NCBI RefSeq assembly: GCF_012979275.1
Contig: NZ_JABASZ010000039.1
Coordinates: 1 to 64,000 of the forward strand
Source of the DNA: Pseudopontixanthobacter vadosimaris
Lineage (GTDB): Bacteria; Pseudomonadota; Alphaproteobacteria; Sphingomonadales; Sphingomonadaceae
Direction: 5' to 3'
DNA: 64,000 bases
How positions within the stretch are numbered: position 1 is the stretch's first letter; each line of letters opens with the position of its first letter. The position numbers and the translations under genes were made by a program. A model generated the notes under the pieces. It was given only the letters and a program-made list of their open reading frames with translations. It was not told the origin of the DNA and did not search any database. Positions 32,417 to 40,940 of this stretch are shown piece by piece.

Positions 32417-34408
32417 ATGGCCGAAGATCTGTTTGCGAATACGCCGACCTCGAGCGGCGATTACGATGCCTCTTCCATCGAGGTGCTGGAAGGGCTCGAA
32501 CCCGTCCGGCGCCGCCCCGGCATGTATATCGGCGGAACGGACGAGCGCGCGCTGCACCATCTGGCGGCCGAGGTCATCGACAATGCGATGGACGAGGCCG
32601 TGGCGGGCCATGCCACCCGGATCGAGGTCTCGCTCGAGGAATGCAACCGGCTGAGCGTTGCCGACAATGGCCGGGGCATTCCCACGGCCGAACATCCCAA
32701 GTTCCCCGGCAAGTCGACGCTTGAAGTCATCCTGTCGACGCTGCATTCGGGCGGAAAGTTTTCGGGTAAGGCCTATGCCACCAGCGGTGGTCTGCATGGT
32801 GTCGGCGTCAGCGTCGTCAACGCGCTGAGTTCCCATACACGGGTCGAGGTCGCCCGCGAGAAGCAGCTGTATGCGCAGGAATTCGCGCGAGGCGAGACGC
32901 TCGGTCCGCTGGAGCAGCTTGGCCCTACGCCGAACCGGCGCGGCACCACGGTCAGCTTCACGCCTGACACAGGAATCTTCGGTGACCGCCAGTTCAAACC
33001 GGCGCGGCTGTTCCGTCTGGCGCGGTCCAAGGCCTATCTGTTTGCCGGCGTCGAAATCCGCTGGAAATGCGCCGAAAGTCTGGTCAGCGGCGATGTTCCC
33101 GCCGAGGCGGTTTTCAAGTTTCCGGGCGGGCTTGCCGATCATCTTGCCGAACAGGTGGCGGATCGTGAGTGCGTGACGACGCAGCCCTTCGCCGGCAGCC
33201 AGGAGTTCGCCGGGAGCGAGGACGGCCAGACGCAGGGCCGCGTCGAGTGGGCGATTGCCTGGCCGCTTTATTCCGACGGTTCGACGAGCTGGTACTGCAA
33301 CACCGTTCCCACGCCCGATGGCGGCACGCATGAACAGGGCCTGCGGGCGGCTCTGGCCAAGGGACTGCGTGCGTTCGGCGAATTGGTGGGGCAGAAGAAG
33401 GCCAAGGACATCAGCGCCGATGATGTGATGAACGGCGCGGAGGTCATGCTGTCCGTCTTCATCCGCGAACCCCAGTTCCAGAGCCAGACGAAGGACCGCC
33501 TGACCAGCCCAGAAGCCGTGCGCCTGGTGGAGAATGCCGTCCGCGACCATTTCGACCATTTCCTGTCCGACAACATGGACCGCGGCAAGGCGCTGCTGGG
33601 CGAGGTGATGGAGCGGATGGACGAACGCCTGCGCCGCAAGGCGGAACGAGAGGTCAAGCGCAAGACGGCCACCAACGCCAAGAAGCTCCGCCTGCCCGGC
33701 AAGCTGACCGACTGCACCGGCGAAGGAGATGGCGAAACCGAGCTGTTCATCGTCGAAGGCGACAGCGCCGGCGGCAGCGCGAAACAGGCGCGGGACCGAA
33801 AGACGCAGGCCATCCTGCCCATCCGCGGCAAGATCCTGAACGTCGCCAGCGCCACGCCTGAAAAGATTCGCGCCAATAGCGAGATTGCCGACCTCACGCT
33901 CGCCATGGGCTGCGGCACCCGCAAGGATTGCGACGCTTCGAACCTGCGATACGACCGCATTGTCATCATGACCGATGCCGATGTCGACGGTGCGCATATC
34001 GCCACCCTGCTGATGACCTTCTTCTTCCAGGAAATGCCCGATATCGTCCGCGAGGGGCACCTTTTCCTGGCGCAGCCACCACTCTACCGGCTGACAGCGG
34101 GAAAGGAGAGCCGCTACGCGCGAGACGATGAACATCGCGCCGAACTGGAAGCCACGGTGTTCAAGGGCAAGAAGGTGGAAGTCGGGCGCTTCAAGGGTCT
34201 GGGCGAGATGAATCCCGGACAATTACGCGAAACGACGATGGCACCGGAAAGCCGCAGCCTCATACGCATCACCCTGCCGCCCGAATTCGAACAGCGCGCC
34301 GCCGTGCGCGAACTCGTCGACCAATTGATGGGCCGCAATCCGGAACATCGTTTCAACTTCATCCAGAACCGTGCAGGCGAGCTGGACAAGGACATGATCG
34401 ATGCGTGA
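32417..34408 (+). CDS. parE: DNA topoisomerase IV subunit B (ParE)
   Basis: ATPase subunit of topoisomerase IV, which decatenates daughter chromosomes. The 663-residue length separates it from the longer GyrB. Motifs in order: ATP-binding GHKL residues (VIDNAMDEAVAGHATR and DNGRGIPTAEH), the GGLHGVGVSVVNALS loop, then the TOPRIM signature EGDSAGGSAKQARDRKTQA and the metal-binding MTDADVDGAHI. It carries its own promoter-like sequence and has no other gene in the transcript. Confidence 0.95.
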   Translation: MAEDLFANTPTSSGDYDASSIEVLEGLEPVRRRPGMYIGGTDERALHHLAAEVIDNAMDEAVAGHATRIEVSLEECNRLSVADNGRGIPTAEHPKFPGKSTLEVILSTLHSGGKFSGKAYATSGGLHGVGVSVVNALSSHTRVEVAREKQLYAQEFARGETLGPLEQLGPTPNRRGTTVSFTPDTGIFGDRQFKPARLFRLARSKAYLFAGVEIRWKCAESLVSGDVPAEAVFKFPGGLADHLAEQVADRECVTTQPFAGSQEFAGSEDGQTQGRVEWAIAWPLYSDGSTSWYCNTVPTPDGGTHEQGLRAALAKGLRAFGELVGQKKAKDISADDVMNGAEVMLSVFIREPQFQSQTKDRLTSPEAVRLVENAVRDHFDHFLSDNMDRGKALLGEVMERMDERLRRKAEREVKRKTATNAKKLRLPGKLTDCTGEGDGETELFIVEGDSAGGSAKQARDRKTQAILPIRGKILNVASATPEKIRANSEIADLTLAMGCGTRKDCDASNLRYDRIVIMTDADVDGAHIATLLMTFFFQEMPDIVREGHLFLAQPPLYRLTAGKESRYARDDEHRAELEATVFKGKKVEVGRFKGLGEMNPGQLRETTMAPESRSLIRITLPPEFEQRAAVRELVDQLMGRNPEHRFNFIQNRAGELDKDMIDA

Positions 34409-34671
34409 AACCGGCACTAGCGAACCGGTGGGCATTTCGGGTGACCTGCCGACATATGCCGGGGATTGGCGGTGCCGTTGACGGTATCGGTCGGCATCCA
34501 TTTTCCTTGCGCCATAAGCAAGGACCGCTCGCAAGGCTGTCCGCCAGCCTGGCGCTTCCACCGCATCAGGGCAGAATAATTCATGCATTCCACGGAGGCA
34601 CTCGCCTTGCGCAGCCCGGCGGCGCCCTATAACCAGCATGTCGAAAGTAACATACTTGGCAGGATGCATAG
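34409..34671 (+). other. Intergenic region between parE and the MoxR gene
   Basis: A 263-base gap with no convincing gene. An open frame of 75 codons starts near 34405 but has no family resemblance or Shine-Dalgarno site. A promoter-like pair lies near its right end. A weak inverted repeat (ACCGG and CCGGT) follows the parE stop but has no T-run. Confidence 0.4.
34606..34632 (+). promoter_or_regulatory. Candidate promoter of the MoxR ATPase gene
   Basis: CTTG (34606-34609) and CCTATAA (34626-34632) lie 16 bases apart, 40 bases before the ATG. The spacing is close to the sigma32-type dnaK promoter in this window (17 bases), but a housekeeping promoter is equally possible. Pattern match only. 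Confidence 0.3.
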
Positions 34672-35520
34672 ATGAAGCAGCGTTTCGAAGGCACGAAGGA
34701 TTACATCGCTACCGAAGATCTGAAGGTGGCGGTAAATGCGGCGGTGATGCTGCGCCGTCCGCTTCTGGTCAAAGGCGAGCCCGGCACCGGGAAAACCGTG
34801 CTCGCCCATGAAATCGCGCGCGCCATCGACGCACCGCTGATCGAATGGAACGTGAAATCCACGACCAAGGCGCAGCAGGGTCTGTACGAATATGATGCGG
34901 TCGCCAGATTGCGCGACGGACAGCTCGGTGACGAGCGGGTCCACGACATTTCCAACTACATAAAGAAGGGTAAGCTGTGGGAGGCGTTCACCGCGCCGGA
35001 GCTGCCGGTCCTGCTGATCGACGAGGTGGACAAGGCCGATATCGAATTCCCGAACGATCTGCTTCAGGAACTCGACCGAATGAGCTTCGACGTCTACGAG
35101 ACCCAGCAGCGCATCACCGCTGCCGAACGTCCGATCGTGGTGATCACGTCCAACAATGAAAAGGAATTGCCCGACGCTTTCCTGCGCCGCTGCTTCTTCC
35201 ATTACATCAAGTTCCCCGACCGTGAGACGATGCGCGACATTATCGACGTGCATTTTCCCAATATCCAGAAGACGCTGGTTACGAAGGCGATGGATATTTT
35301 CTACGAGGTCCGCGATGTGCCCGGCCTGAAGAAAAAGCCGAGCACTTCCGAACTGCTCGACTGGCTGAAGCTGCTGCTGAACGAGGATATGCCGCTGGAG
35401 GTTCTGCAGGACCGCGACCCGACCAAGGCAATCCCGCCGATGCATGGCGCATTGCTGAAGAACGAACAGGACGTCATGCTGTTCGAACGGCTCGCCTTCA
35501 TGTCGCGCCGCAACGCCTGA
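34672..35520 (+). CDS. MoxR/CbbQ-type AAA+ ATPase (solitary)
   Basis: A 282-residue AAA+ ATPase with Walker A GEPGTGKT (residues 35-42), Walker B VLLIDEVDKAD, sensor 1 VVITSNN and the arginine region LPDAFLRRC. The family normally works with a VWA-domain (CoxE-like) protein to load metals or remodel oxidoreductases, often in the same operon. No VWA gene follows here; the next gene is an MFS transporter 90 bases downstream. The partner must be elsewhere, or this ATPase acts alone. Confidence 0.85.
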   Translation: MKQRFEGTKDYIATEDLKVAVNAAVMLRRPLLVKGEPGTGKTVLAHEIARAIDAPLIEWNVKSTTKAQQGLYEYDAVARLRDGQLGDERVHDISNYIKKGKLWEAFTAPELPVLLIDEVDKADIEFPNDLLQELDRMSFDVYETQQRITAAERPIVVITSNNEKELPDAFLRRCFFHYIKFPDRETMRDIIDVHFPNIQKTLVTKAMDIFYEVRDVPGLKKKPSTSELLDWLKLLLNEDMPLEVLQDRDPTKAIPPMHGALLKNEQDVMLFERLAFMSRRNA

Positions 35521-35610
35521 AATCTTCGTGTCCCGCTTCCGCCTGCCTGAAAGACGGCGGCGGGGGCATGACAGCTTCCCAATCGCCAAGCGCGCTGCAA
35601 AGGACGGCTT

Positions 35611-36900
35611 GTGAAACTACCGGCCCCCTTCCGTATCGCCAATTTCCGCGCCTTTTGGATATCGCGCCTGTCGATGACGCTGGCGCAATATGCCATGCTG
35701 CTGATTATCGGATGGCAGACCTACAACATCGCGCGCGATGACGGGATGGATGTGGCCGCAGCGTCGGGGCAGCTGGCGCTGATCGGCCTGCTGCAATTCG
35801 TGCCGCTGTTCTTTTTGACGCCGTTTTCCGGCCTGGTCGCAGACCGGCTCAACCGCCGCAATGTCGCGCGGCTTACCGTGCTGCTGCAGATGGCGAGCGC
35901 GGGCGTGCTCGCCTGGCTGTCCTACAATGATGCGATCAGCCTGACGGGCCTGTTCACCATCGCCGTCATGCTCGGGATTGCACGGGCATTTGCGGGGCCG
36001 GCATTGTCGGCCCTTGCGCCGAATCTCGTGCCGAAAGAAATATTGCCGAACGCCATCGCACTGTCGTCCATAGCCTGGCAGGTCGGGATGATCGTCGGGC
36101 CGGCGATCGGCGGTTATTTCTACGTAATCGCGCCTGCCCTGCCCTATGCCATTGCCGCCGGGCTGTTCGCGATTTCCTTCCTTGCGCTTGGCTTCATTGA
36201 CCATGTCCCCCGGTCCGCGATACTCGGGGCGCAGCGGCCCATTGGCCAGATGGTGGACGGGCTGCGCTATGTCGTGCGGAACAAGATGGTGCTCGGCGCC
36301 ATCACGCTCGACCTGTTCGCCGTGTTCCTCGCCGGGGCCACTGCGCTGTTCCCGGTCTATGCCCGCGATATCCTGGAGGTAGGCGAAACGGGCCTTGCGA
36401 ACCTCGCCATGGCACCGGCCGTGGGTGCTGCGCTGACCGCCTTGTGGTTCTCCTTCTTTCCGCTCAAGACCAACGTGGGGCCGAAGATGCTGTCGGCCGT
36501 GGCGATATTCGGCGTCGCGACCGTGGTATTCGGTCTGTCCAAAGCCATGCCGCTATCGCTAACCATGCTGTTCATCGTCGGGGCTGCCGACATGTTCTCC
36601 GTCTACATCCGCCAGTCGCTCATCCAGTTGCACACGCCCGACGACAAACGTGGACGCGTATCCTCCGTTTCCCTGCTGACCATCTCGGCATCGAACGAAT
36701 TCGGCGACTTCTTTTCCGGTACGCTGGCGTGGATCATCGGGCCAGTCCTTGCGGTCGTGACCGGGGGCGTCGGAGCGATCCTGACGGTCGCCCTGTGGTC
36801 GCGCGTCTTCCCCGTGCTGCGAACCACCCGGACCTTCGATGCGCCCGGAGCGTTGGATGAACCAGACGAAGAACACATTGCACGCAAGGAGGCCTCATGA
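35611..36900 (+). CDS. MFS transporter, EntS-like
   Basis: A 429-residue 12-helix membrane transporter. The N-terminal [20 protein letters not shown], the motif-A-like [15 protein letters not shown], and [20 protein letters not shown] point to the EntS/MFS_3 exporter group of drug and siderophore exporters. Its substrate is unknown. The start is GTG at 35611, preceded by AAAGGACG. Its stop overlaps the start of cysK as ATGA, suggesting co-expression with cysteine biosynthesis, although this arrangement has no known functional link. Confidence 0.85.
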   Translation: MKLPAPFRIANFRAFWISRLSMTLAQYAMLLIIGWQTYNIARDDGMDVAAASGQLALIGLLQFVPLFFLTPFSGLVADRLNRRNVARLTVLLQMASAGVLAWLSYNDAISLTGLFTIAVMLGIARAFAGPALSALAPNLVPKEILPNAIALSSIAWQVGMIVGPAIGGYFYVIAPALPYAIAAGLFAISFLALGFIDHVPRSAILGAQRPIGQMVDGLRYVVRNKMVLGAITLDLFAVFLAGATALFPVYARDILEVGETGLANLAMAPAVGAALTALWFSFFPLKTNVGPKMLSAVAIFGVATVVFGLSKAMPLSLTMLFIVGAADMFSVYIRQSLIQLHTPDDKRGRVSSVSLLTISASNEFGDFFSGTLAWIIGPVLAVVTGGVGAILTVALWSRVFPVLRTTRTFDAPGALDEPDEEHIARKEAS

Positions 36901-37817
36901 AAGCCGACAATATCCTCGCCACCATTGGCAACACCCCGCACATCCGCCTGTCGCGCCTGTTCCCCGACCACGAGGTCTGGGTGAAATCCGAAAGGTCCAA
37001 TCCCGGCGGCTCGATCAAGGACCGCATCGCTCTCGCCATGGTCGAGGATGCCGAGAAATCCGGCGAGTTGAAGCCCGGTGGCACCATTATCGAACCGACC
37101 AGCGGCAATACCGGAGTCGGCCTCGCCATGGTAGCGGCGGTGAAGGGATACAGCTTGGTGCTCGTCATGCCCGAAAGCATGTCGCTGGAGCGCCGCCGAT
37201 TGATGCTGGCCTATGGCGCCAAGTTCGATCTGACGCCGAAGGAAGGCGGCATGAAAGCGGCGATCGACCGCGCGAAAGAGCTTGTGGAACAGACCGATCA
37301 TGCCTGGATGCCGCAGCAATTCGAAAATGCAGCGAATTTTGAAGTACATACCAAAACCACGGCCATGGAAATCCTCGCCGACTTCGCCGATGCACCGATA
37401 GACGTGATGATCACGGGCGTCGGCACGGGTGGCCATATCAGCGGTTGCGCTTCGGTGCTGAAAGAGAAATGGCCGGGCTTCAAGGCCTATGCGGTCGAAC
37501 CGGAAGGCTCACCCGTGATCTCCGGCGGGCAGCCCGGGCCGCATCCAATCCAAGGCATCGGCGCTGGCTTTATCCCTGGCAATCTGCACACGTCCTCCAT
37601 AGATGGCGCGATCACCGTCGATCCCGAGAAGGCGAAGGAAATGGCTCGTCGCGCAGCGTCCGAGGAGGGAATGCTGGTCGGGATTTCCAGCGGCGCGACC
37701 CTGGCCGCCATCGCCAAGAAGCTGCCGGAACTGAATAGCGGCGCCCGTATTCTCGGCTTCAATTACGACACGGGCGAGCGATATCTGTCGGTACCGGATT
37801 TCCTGCCCGAACAGTAG
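36897..37817 (+). CDS. cysK: Cysteine synthase A (O-acetylserine sulfhydrylase)
   Basis: PLP enzyme making L-cysteine from O-acetylserine and sulfide. The 306-residue chain shows the PLP lysine in [13 protein letters not shown], the phosphate-binding [12 protein letters not shown] loop, [12 protein letters not shown], and the C-terminal [10 protein letters not shown]. It is translationally coupled to the MFS gene upstream. A strong bidirectional terminator lies 24 bases after the stop. Confidence 0.95.
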   Translation: MKADNILATIGNTPHIRLSRLFPDHEVWVKSERSNPGGSIKDRIALAMVEDAEKSGELKPGGTIIEPTSGNTGVGLAMVAAVKGYSLVLVMPESMSLERRRLMLAYGAKFDLTPKEGGMKAAIDRAKELVEQTDHAWMPQQFENAANFEVHTKTTAMEILADFADAPIDVMITGVGTGGHISGCASVLKEKWPGFKAYAVEPEGSPVISGGQPGPHPIQGIGAGFIPGNLHTSSIDGAITVDPEKAKEMARRAASEEGMLVGISSGATLAAIAKKLPELNSGARILGFNYDTGERYLSVPDFLPEQ

Positions 37818-37840
37818 GACTGCCGTCCGGCAGAATGGAA

Positions 37841-37878
37841 AAAAGGGGCGGCTCTCCGGAAGGAGTGCCGCCCCTTTT
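37841..37878. terminator. Strong bidirectional terminator, GNRA-capped
   Basis: AAAAGGGGCGGC (37841-37852) pairs perfectly with GCCGCCCCTTTT (37867-37878) over 12 base pairs. The inner CTCC/GGAG helix is closed by a GGAA tetraloop. The A-run on one side and T-run on the other let it work for both cysK (+) and the convergent acyl-CoA dehydrogenase (-), whose stops flank it at 37817 and 37894. Confidence 0.85.
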
Positions 37879-37893
37879 CGGGAGTGTCAGATC

Positions 37894-39699
37894 TTACGCG
37901 GCGGTCGCGAATGCCTCTTCAGGCAAGGCCATCATGCTGCCGCTGCCGGCTTCCAGCTTGCGGCGCAGCGCCCCGACATCGGGCAGGAACCGCTCCGCGA
38001 AATAAGCGGCGGTGGTCAGCTTTGCTTCGTAGAAAGCCTTGTCTTCAGGGCTGCCTGACAGCTTCTGCTGTGCCACCTTCGCCATCCGCAGCCACATCAG
38101 ACCCAGCGTGACAATGCCCATGATGTGCATGTAATGATGCGCGCCGGCGCCCAGATCGTTGGGGTTCTTCATGGCGTTCTGCATGAACCACATGGTCGCA
38201 GCCTTCTGCTCGCCCAGCGCCTTTTCCAGCCTCTTGGCAATGTCACCCAGCGTTTCGTCCGCCCTGGCTTCGGCAATCTCGTCATCGACGGTCTTGAAGA
38301 ACGCCTGGATGGCCTTGCCGCCATCGCGGGCCAGCTTGCGGCCGCAAAGATCCATCGCCTGAACGCCGTTCGTACCTTCGTAGATCATGGCGATGCGAGA
38401 ATCGCGCACGAACTGCTCCATGCCCCATTCCTGGATGTAGCCGTGGCCGCCGAATACCTGCTGCATATTCGTGGCAATGTCATAGCCCTTGTCGGTGCCA
38501 TAGCCCTTGATGACAGGGGTGAGCAGGCTGATGATCAGATCGGCTTCCTCACGCTCTTCCTGCGTCTGCGCCTTGTGCGTCAGATCCACCTGCAACGCGC
38601 CCCACAAGGCCAGCGCCCGCATGCCTTCGGTAAATGCCTTGGCGTCCATCAGCATCCGCCGGACATCGGGGTGGACGAAGATCGGATCGGCCGCCGCCTC
38701 TGGCTCCGCAGGGCCGGTCAGCGCCCTCCCCTGCCGCCTGTCGAGCGCATAGGCCACGGCATTCTGATAAGACACTTCTGCCTGGGCAAGACCCTGTATG
38801 CCGACGCCGAGACGTGCGGCATTCATCATCACGAACATGGCCGCAAGACCGCGATTTTCCTCCCCGACGAGAAAGCCTTTCGCTCCGTCATAATTGAGAA
38901 CGCAGGTAGAATTGCCGTGGATGCCCATCTTTTCCTCGATGGACCCGCAGGTCACGCCGTTCCGGTCGCCCAGCGATCCATCGTCATTCACCATCACCTT
39001 GGGCACGATGAACAGGGATATGCCCTTGGAACTGTCGGGGGCGCCCGGCGTCTTCGCCAGCACGAGGTGGATGATGTTTTCCGTCAAATCATGCTCGCCC
39101 GCCGAGATGAAGATCTTCGTGCCCGTGATGGCATAGCTGCCATCAGCCTGCGGCTCCGCCTTGGTGCGGATGAGGCCGAGGTCGGTGCCGCAATGCGGTT
39201 CCGTCAGGTTCATGGTGCCGAGCCATTCATTGGCGATCATCTTCGGAAGGTACTTCTCCTTCTGCTCCTGCGATCCGGCCGCGATGATTGCGGATACTGC
39301 GCCGTTCGTCAGGCCGGGATACATGGCGAAAGCCTGGTTCGCGGTGCCCATATATTCCTCTATGGCAAAACCGAGGACGTGCGGCATGCCCTGGCCGCCG
39401 AATTCCTCCGGCTGGGCAATCGTACCCCAGCCCGATTCCACATATTGCCCGAAGGCTTCCTTGAAACCGTCGGGCGTAGTGACCGATCCGTCCTCATGCC
39501 GCGTGCAGCCCTGCCTGTCGCCAACGGCGTTGATGGGCTGCAGGACTTCGGCGCAGAACTTGCCGGCTTCATCGATGACCGTGTCGATGATGTCGGGCGT
39601 GGCGCTCTCGAAGCCCGGCAGATTGCCATAGCTTGCAAGGTCCAGCACTTCGTTGACGATGAAACGGGTATCGCGCGTAGGGGCAGTATAAGTCGGCAT
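37894..39699 (-). CDS. Acyl-CoA dehydrogenase, large FadE/DmdC-like form
   Basis: A 601-residue FAD-dependent acyl-CoA dehydrogenase, longer than typical 380-residue members. It has an N-terminal extension typical of the AidB/DmdC/FadE-like large group, the flavin-binding GTMNLTEPHCGTDLGLIRTK, the KGISLFIVPKVMV segment and the catalytic glutamate in MIYEGTNGVQAMDL, and a C-terminal PF12806-like helical domain. The substrate cannot be read: medium/long-chain fatty acyl-CoA or methylmercaptopropionyl-CoA are both possible. A MerR regulator gene lies just upstream on the same strand, which may control it. Confidence 0.92.
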   Translation of the reverse strand: MPTYTAPTRDTRFIVNEVLDLASYGNLPGFESATPDIIDTVIDEAGKFCAEVLQPINAVGDRQGCTRHEDGSVTTPDGFKEAFGQYVESGWGTIAQPEEFGGQGMPHVLGFAIEEYMGTANQAFAMYPGLTNGAVSAIIAAGSQEQKEKYLPKMIANEWLGTMNLTEPHCGTDLGLIRTKAEPQADGSYAITGTKIFISAGEHDLTENIIHLVLAKTPGAPDSSKGISLFIVPKVMVNDDGSLGDRNGVTCGSIEEKMGIHGNSTCVLNYDGAKGFLVGEENRGLAAMFVMMNAARLGVGIQGLAQAEVSYQNAVAYALDRRQGRALTGPAEPEAAADPIFVHPDVRRMLMDAKAFTEGMRALALWGALQVDLTHKAQTQEEREEADLIISLLTPVIKGYGTDKGYDIATNMQQVFGGHGYIQEWGMEQFVRDSRIAMIYEGTNGVQAMDLCGRKLARDGGKAIQAFFKTVDDEIAEARADETLGDIAKRLEKALGEQKAATMWFMQNAMKNPNDLGAGAHHYMHIMGIVTLGLMWLRMAKVAQQKLSGSPEDKAFYEAKLTTAAYFAERFLPDVGALRRKLEAGSGSMMALPEEAFATAA

Positions 39700-39756
39700 A
39701 CGATTGATCCTTGGGTAAACGGGTGGATTGTCGACGGTAACAGGAACAGCCAGCGA

Positions 39757-40224
39757 TCAGCCGGTCTGCGCCTCCACCTGCCGGATGAAAGCGGAAAGTT
39801 CCTTGATCGATGAGTCGATATCGGCGCGCTGCTGTTTCAGCTTAGCAACATGCGCGCGGCAGCGTTCGACGGTGACGCGGCGCTGCTCGACACGTCCATC
39901 GTCCAGATCGTAGAGATCGATCATCTCCTTGATCTCGGTCAGGCTGAAACCGACATTCTTGGCGCGCATGATCCAGGCGAGCCGTGCACGGTCCCGCTTG
40001 GAATAGACGCGCGCAAGACCCACCCGCGCAGGAGCGACAAGCCCCTCATCTTCATAGAAGCGCAAGGCGCGTGCGGTGCAGTCGAATTCTTCCGTCAGAT
40101 CGGAAATACTGTAATTCTCGCGGCCGAACTTGTCCGGGCGGTCGATATGCGCGCCCTTGTGCCGTTCAGCCGAAGCGCCGCCTTCAGTAAGGGCATGTTC
40201 TTTCGCGAGAGTGGTTCGTGGCAT
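39757..40224 (-). CDS. MerR family regulator
   Basis: The 155-residue protein has a MerR winged-helix domain: YSISDLTEEFDCTARALRFYEDEGLVAPARV and then SKRDRARLAWIMRAKNVGFSL, followed by a coiled-coil dimerisation helix (RVTVERCRAHVAKLKQQRAD). A short, non-conserved N-terminal leader precedes it. It has no C-terminal ligand domain or metal cysteines, so the signal is unknown. It precedes the acyl-CoA dehydrogenase (gap 57 bases), and a perfect palindrome lies before its start; control of fatty-acid degradation, as for LiuR-type MerR regulators, is an inference. Confidence 0.88.
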   Translation of the reverse strand: MPRTTLAKEHALTEGGASAERHKGAHIDRPDKFGRENYSISDLTEEFDCTARALRFYEDEGLVAPARVGLARVYSKRDRARLAWIMRAKNVGFSLTEIKEMIDLYDLDDGRVEQRRVTVERCRAHVAKLKQQRADIDSSIKELSAFIRQVEAQTG

Positions 40225-40242
40225 GAAGCGGCTTTAACATAC

Positions 40243-40256
40243 CCTTTACGTAAAGG
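40243..40256 (-). promoter_or_regulatory. Perfect palindrome upstream of the merR gene, likely operator
   Basis: CCTTTACGTAAAGG is an uninterrupted 14-base palindrome starting 19 bases before the MerR ATG at 40224, within the 32-base merR-hisI gap. On the minus strand it follows TTGACC at 40261-40256, so it overlaps a promoter spacer. Location and symmetry fit a MerR autoregulatory site; the core TTTACGTAAA resembles LiuR-type sites. Confidence 0.6.
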
Positions 40257-40625
40257 TCAAGGTGCAATAAAGTGCAGTTCTCCGCTCTCGACCCGGCGGT
40301 AGAAGCAGCTGTTGGCACCGGTGTGGCACGTCGGTCCTGCGGGATTAACTTTCAGGACAAGGGCGTCCTGATCGCAATCGGTGAGCACCTCCAGCACCTT
40401 CAGCACATTTCCGGATTCCTCGCCCTTCTTCCAGAGCCGGTTACGGGAACGGGAATGAAAGTGCGCAAATCCCGTCCTGACGGTCGCATCAATCGCTTCC
40501 CGATCCATGAAGGCGACCATTAGAATATCGCCCGTGACGGCGTGCTGCACGACTGCACTGACGAGACCTTTCTCGTCGAATTTAGGCAGCCATTCACATG
40601 TCTTGTCCCGTTCCTGCAAGATCAT
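40257..40625 (-). CDS. hisI: Phosphoribosyl-AMP cyclohydrolase
   Basis: Third step of histidine synthesis. With the ATG at 40625 the protein has 122 residues and shows the family core: [37 protein letters not shown], the metal-binding CDQD motif in [18 protein letters not shown], and [14 protein letters not shown] with two further metal cysteines. The longer frame to 40757 adds a non-conserved leader. No other his genes are near. Confidence 0.93.
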   Translation of the reverse strand: MILQERDKTCEWLPKFDEKGLVSAVVQHAVTGDILMVAFMDREAIDATVRTGFAHFHSRSRNRLWKKGEESGNVLKVLEVLTDCDQDALVLKVNPAGPTCHTGANSCFYRRVESGELHFIAP

Positions 40626-40800
40626 CTCGCTTTCATCTTGATCGCGCCAGTTCTGGTCGCCAGGTGCATGTTGCATTATGACAACATCCTGTCGAGATTT
40701 ACAGTAATTTGCCCGATACTGCTTTGATGCGGCGTGGTTCGGTGAGAAAAGCAGCACATCGAACTTGGCGTTGCAAGTCGCCAGGGTTCAGGGAGGCCGG

Positions 40801-40887
40801 ATGCGCAGGCCGCTTCGGCACGCATTCGAGCTGTTGATGAGGACAGGACAGCGGCGGCAATCTGGGGGGAAAGCCACCGACGCTTGA
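40801..40887 (+). CDS. Possible micro-ORF, 28 aa, between hisI and comF
   Basis: ATG at 40801 is preceded by GGGAGG at a 4-base spacing, an unusually good ribosome site for a spot outside known genes. The peptide would be about 28 residues, basic (MRRPLRHAFELLMRTGQRR...). No homologue is recognised, so it may be a chance match. A strong stem-loop with a T-rich tail follows at 40917-40940. The whole 40626-40926 stretch holds no other convincing gene. Confidence 0.25.
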   Translation: MRRPLRHAFELLMRTGQRRQSGGKATDA

Positions 40888-40916
40888 GAAGCGGTCTCAT
40901 GTCTGTCGTCACGTGG

Positions 40917-40940
40917 CGCCCGGGGCTCAGGCCTCGGGCG
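40917..40940 (+). terminator. Stem-loop with short T-run, possible + strand terminator
   Basis: CGCCCGGGGC pairs with GCCTCGGGCG around a TCAG loop (10 pairs with one G-T), followed by TTTCTCG on the plus strand. It overlaps the comF stop, so it may simply terminate comF transcripts on the minus strand, but its T-tail points along the plus strand. It would end any transcript coming from 40640-40910. Confidence 0.4.

Noticed and set aside
32396-34222. 608-codon minus-strand frame opposite parE
   Set aside because: Antisense shadow of a gene with complete ATPase and TOPRIM motifs.
34405-34632. 75-codon plus-strand frame after parE
   Set aside because: No ribosome site, no recognisable motif, and a promoter-like region overlaps its end.
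38125-39813. 562-codon plus-strand frame opposite the acyl-CoA dehydrogenase
   Set aside because: No family resemblance; the minus-strand gene has clear motifs.
40760-40900. Signal recognition particle RNA or other known RNA gene
   Set aside because: No GGAAGG-AGCAGC tetraloop motif and no matching helix; kept only as a possible unknown small RNA.
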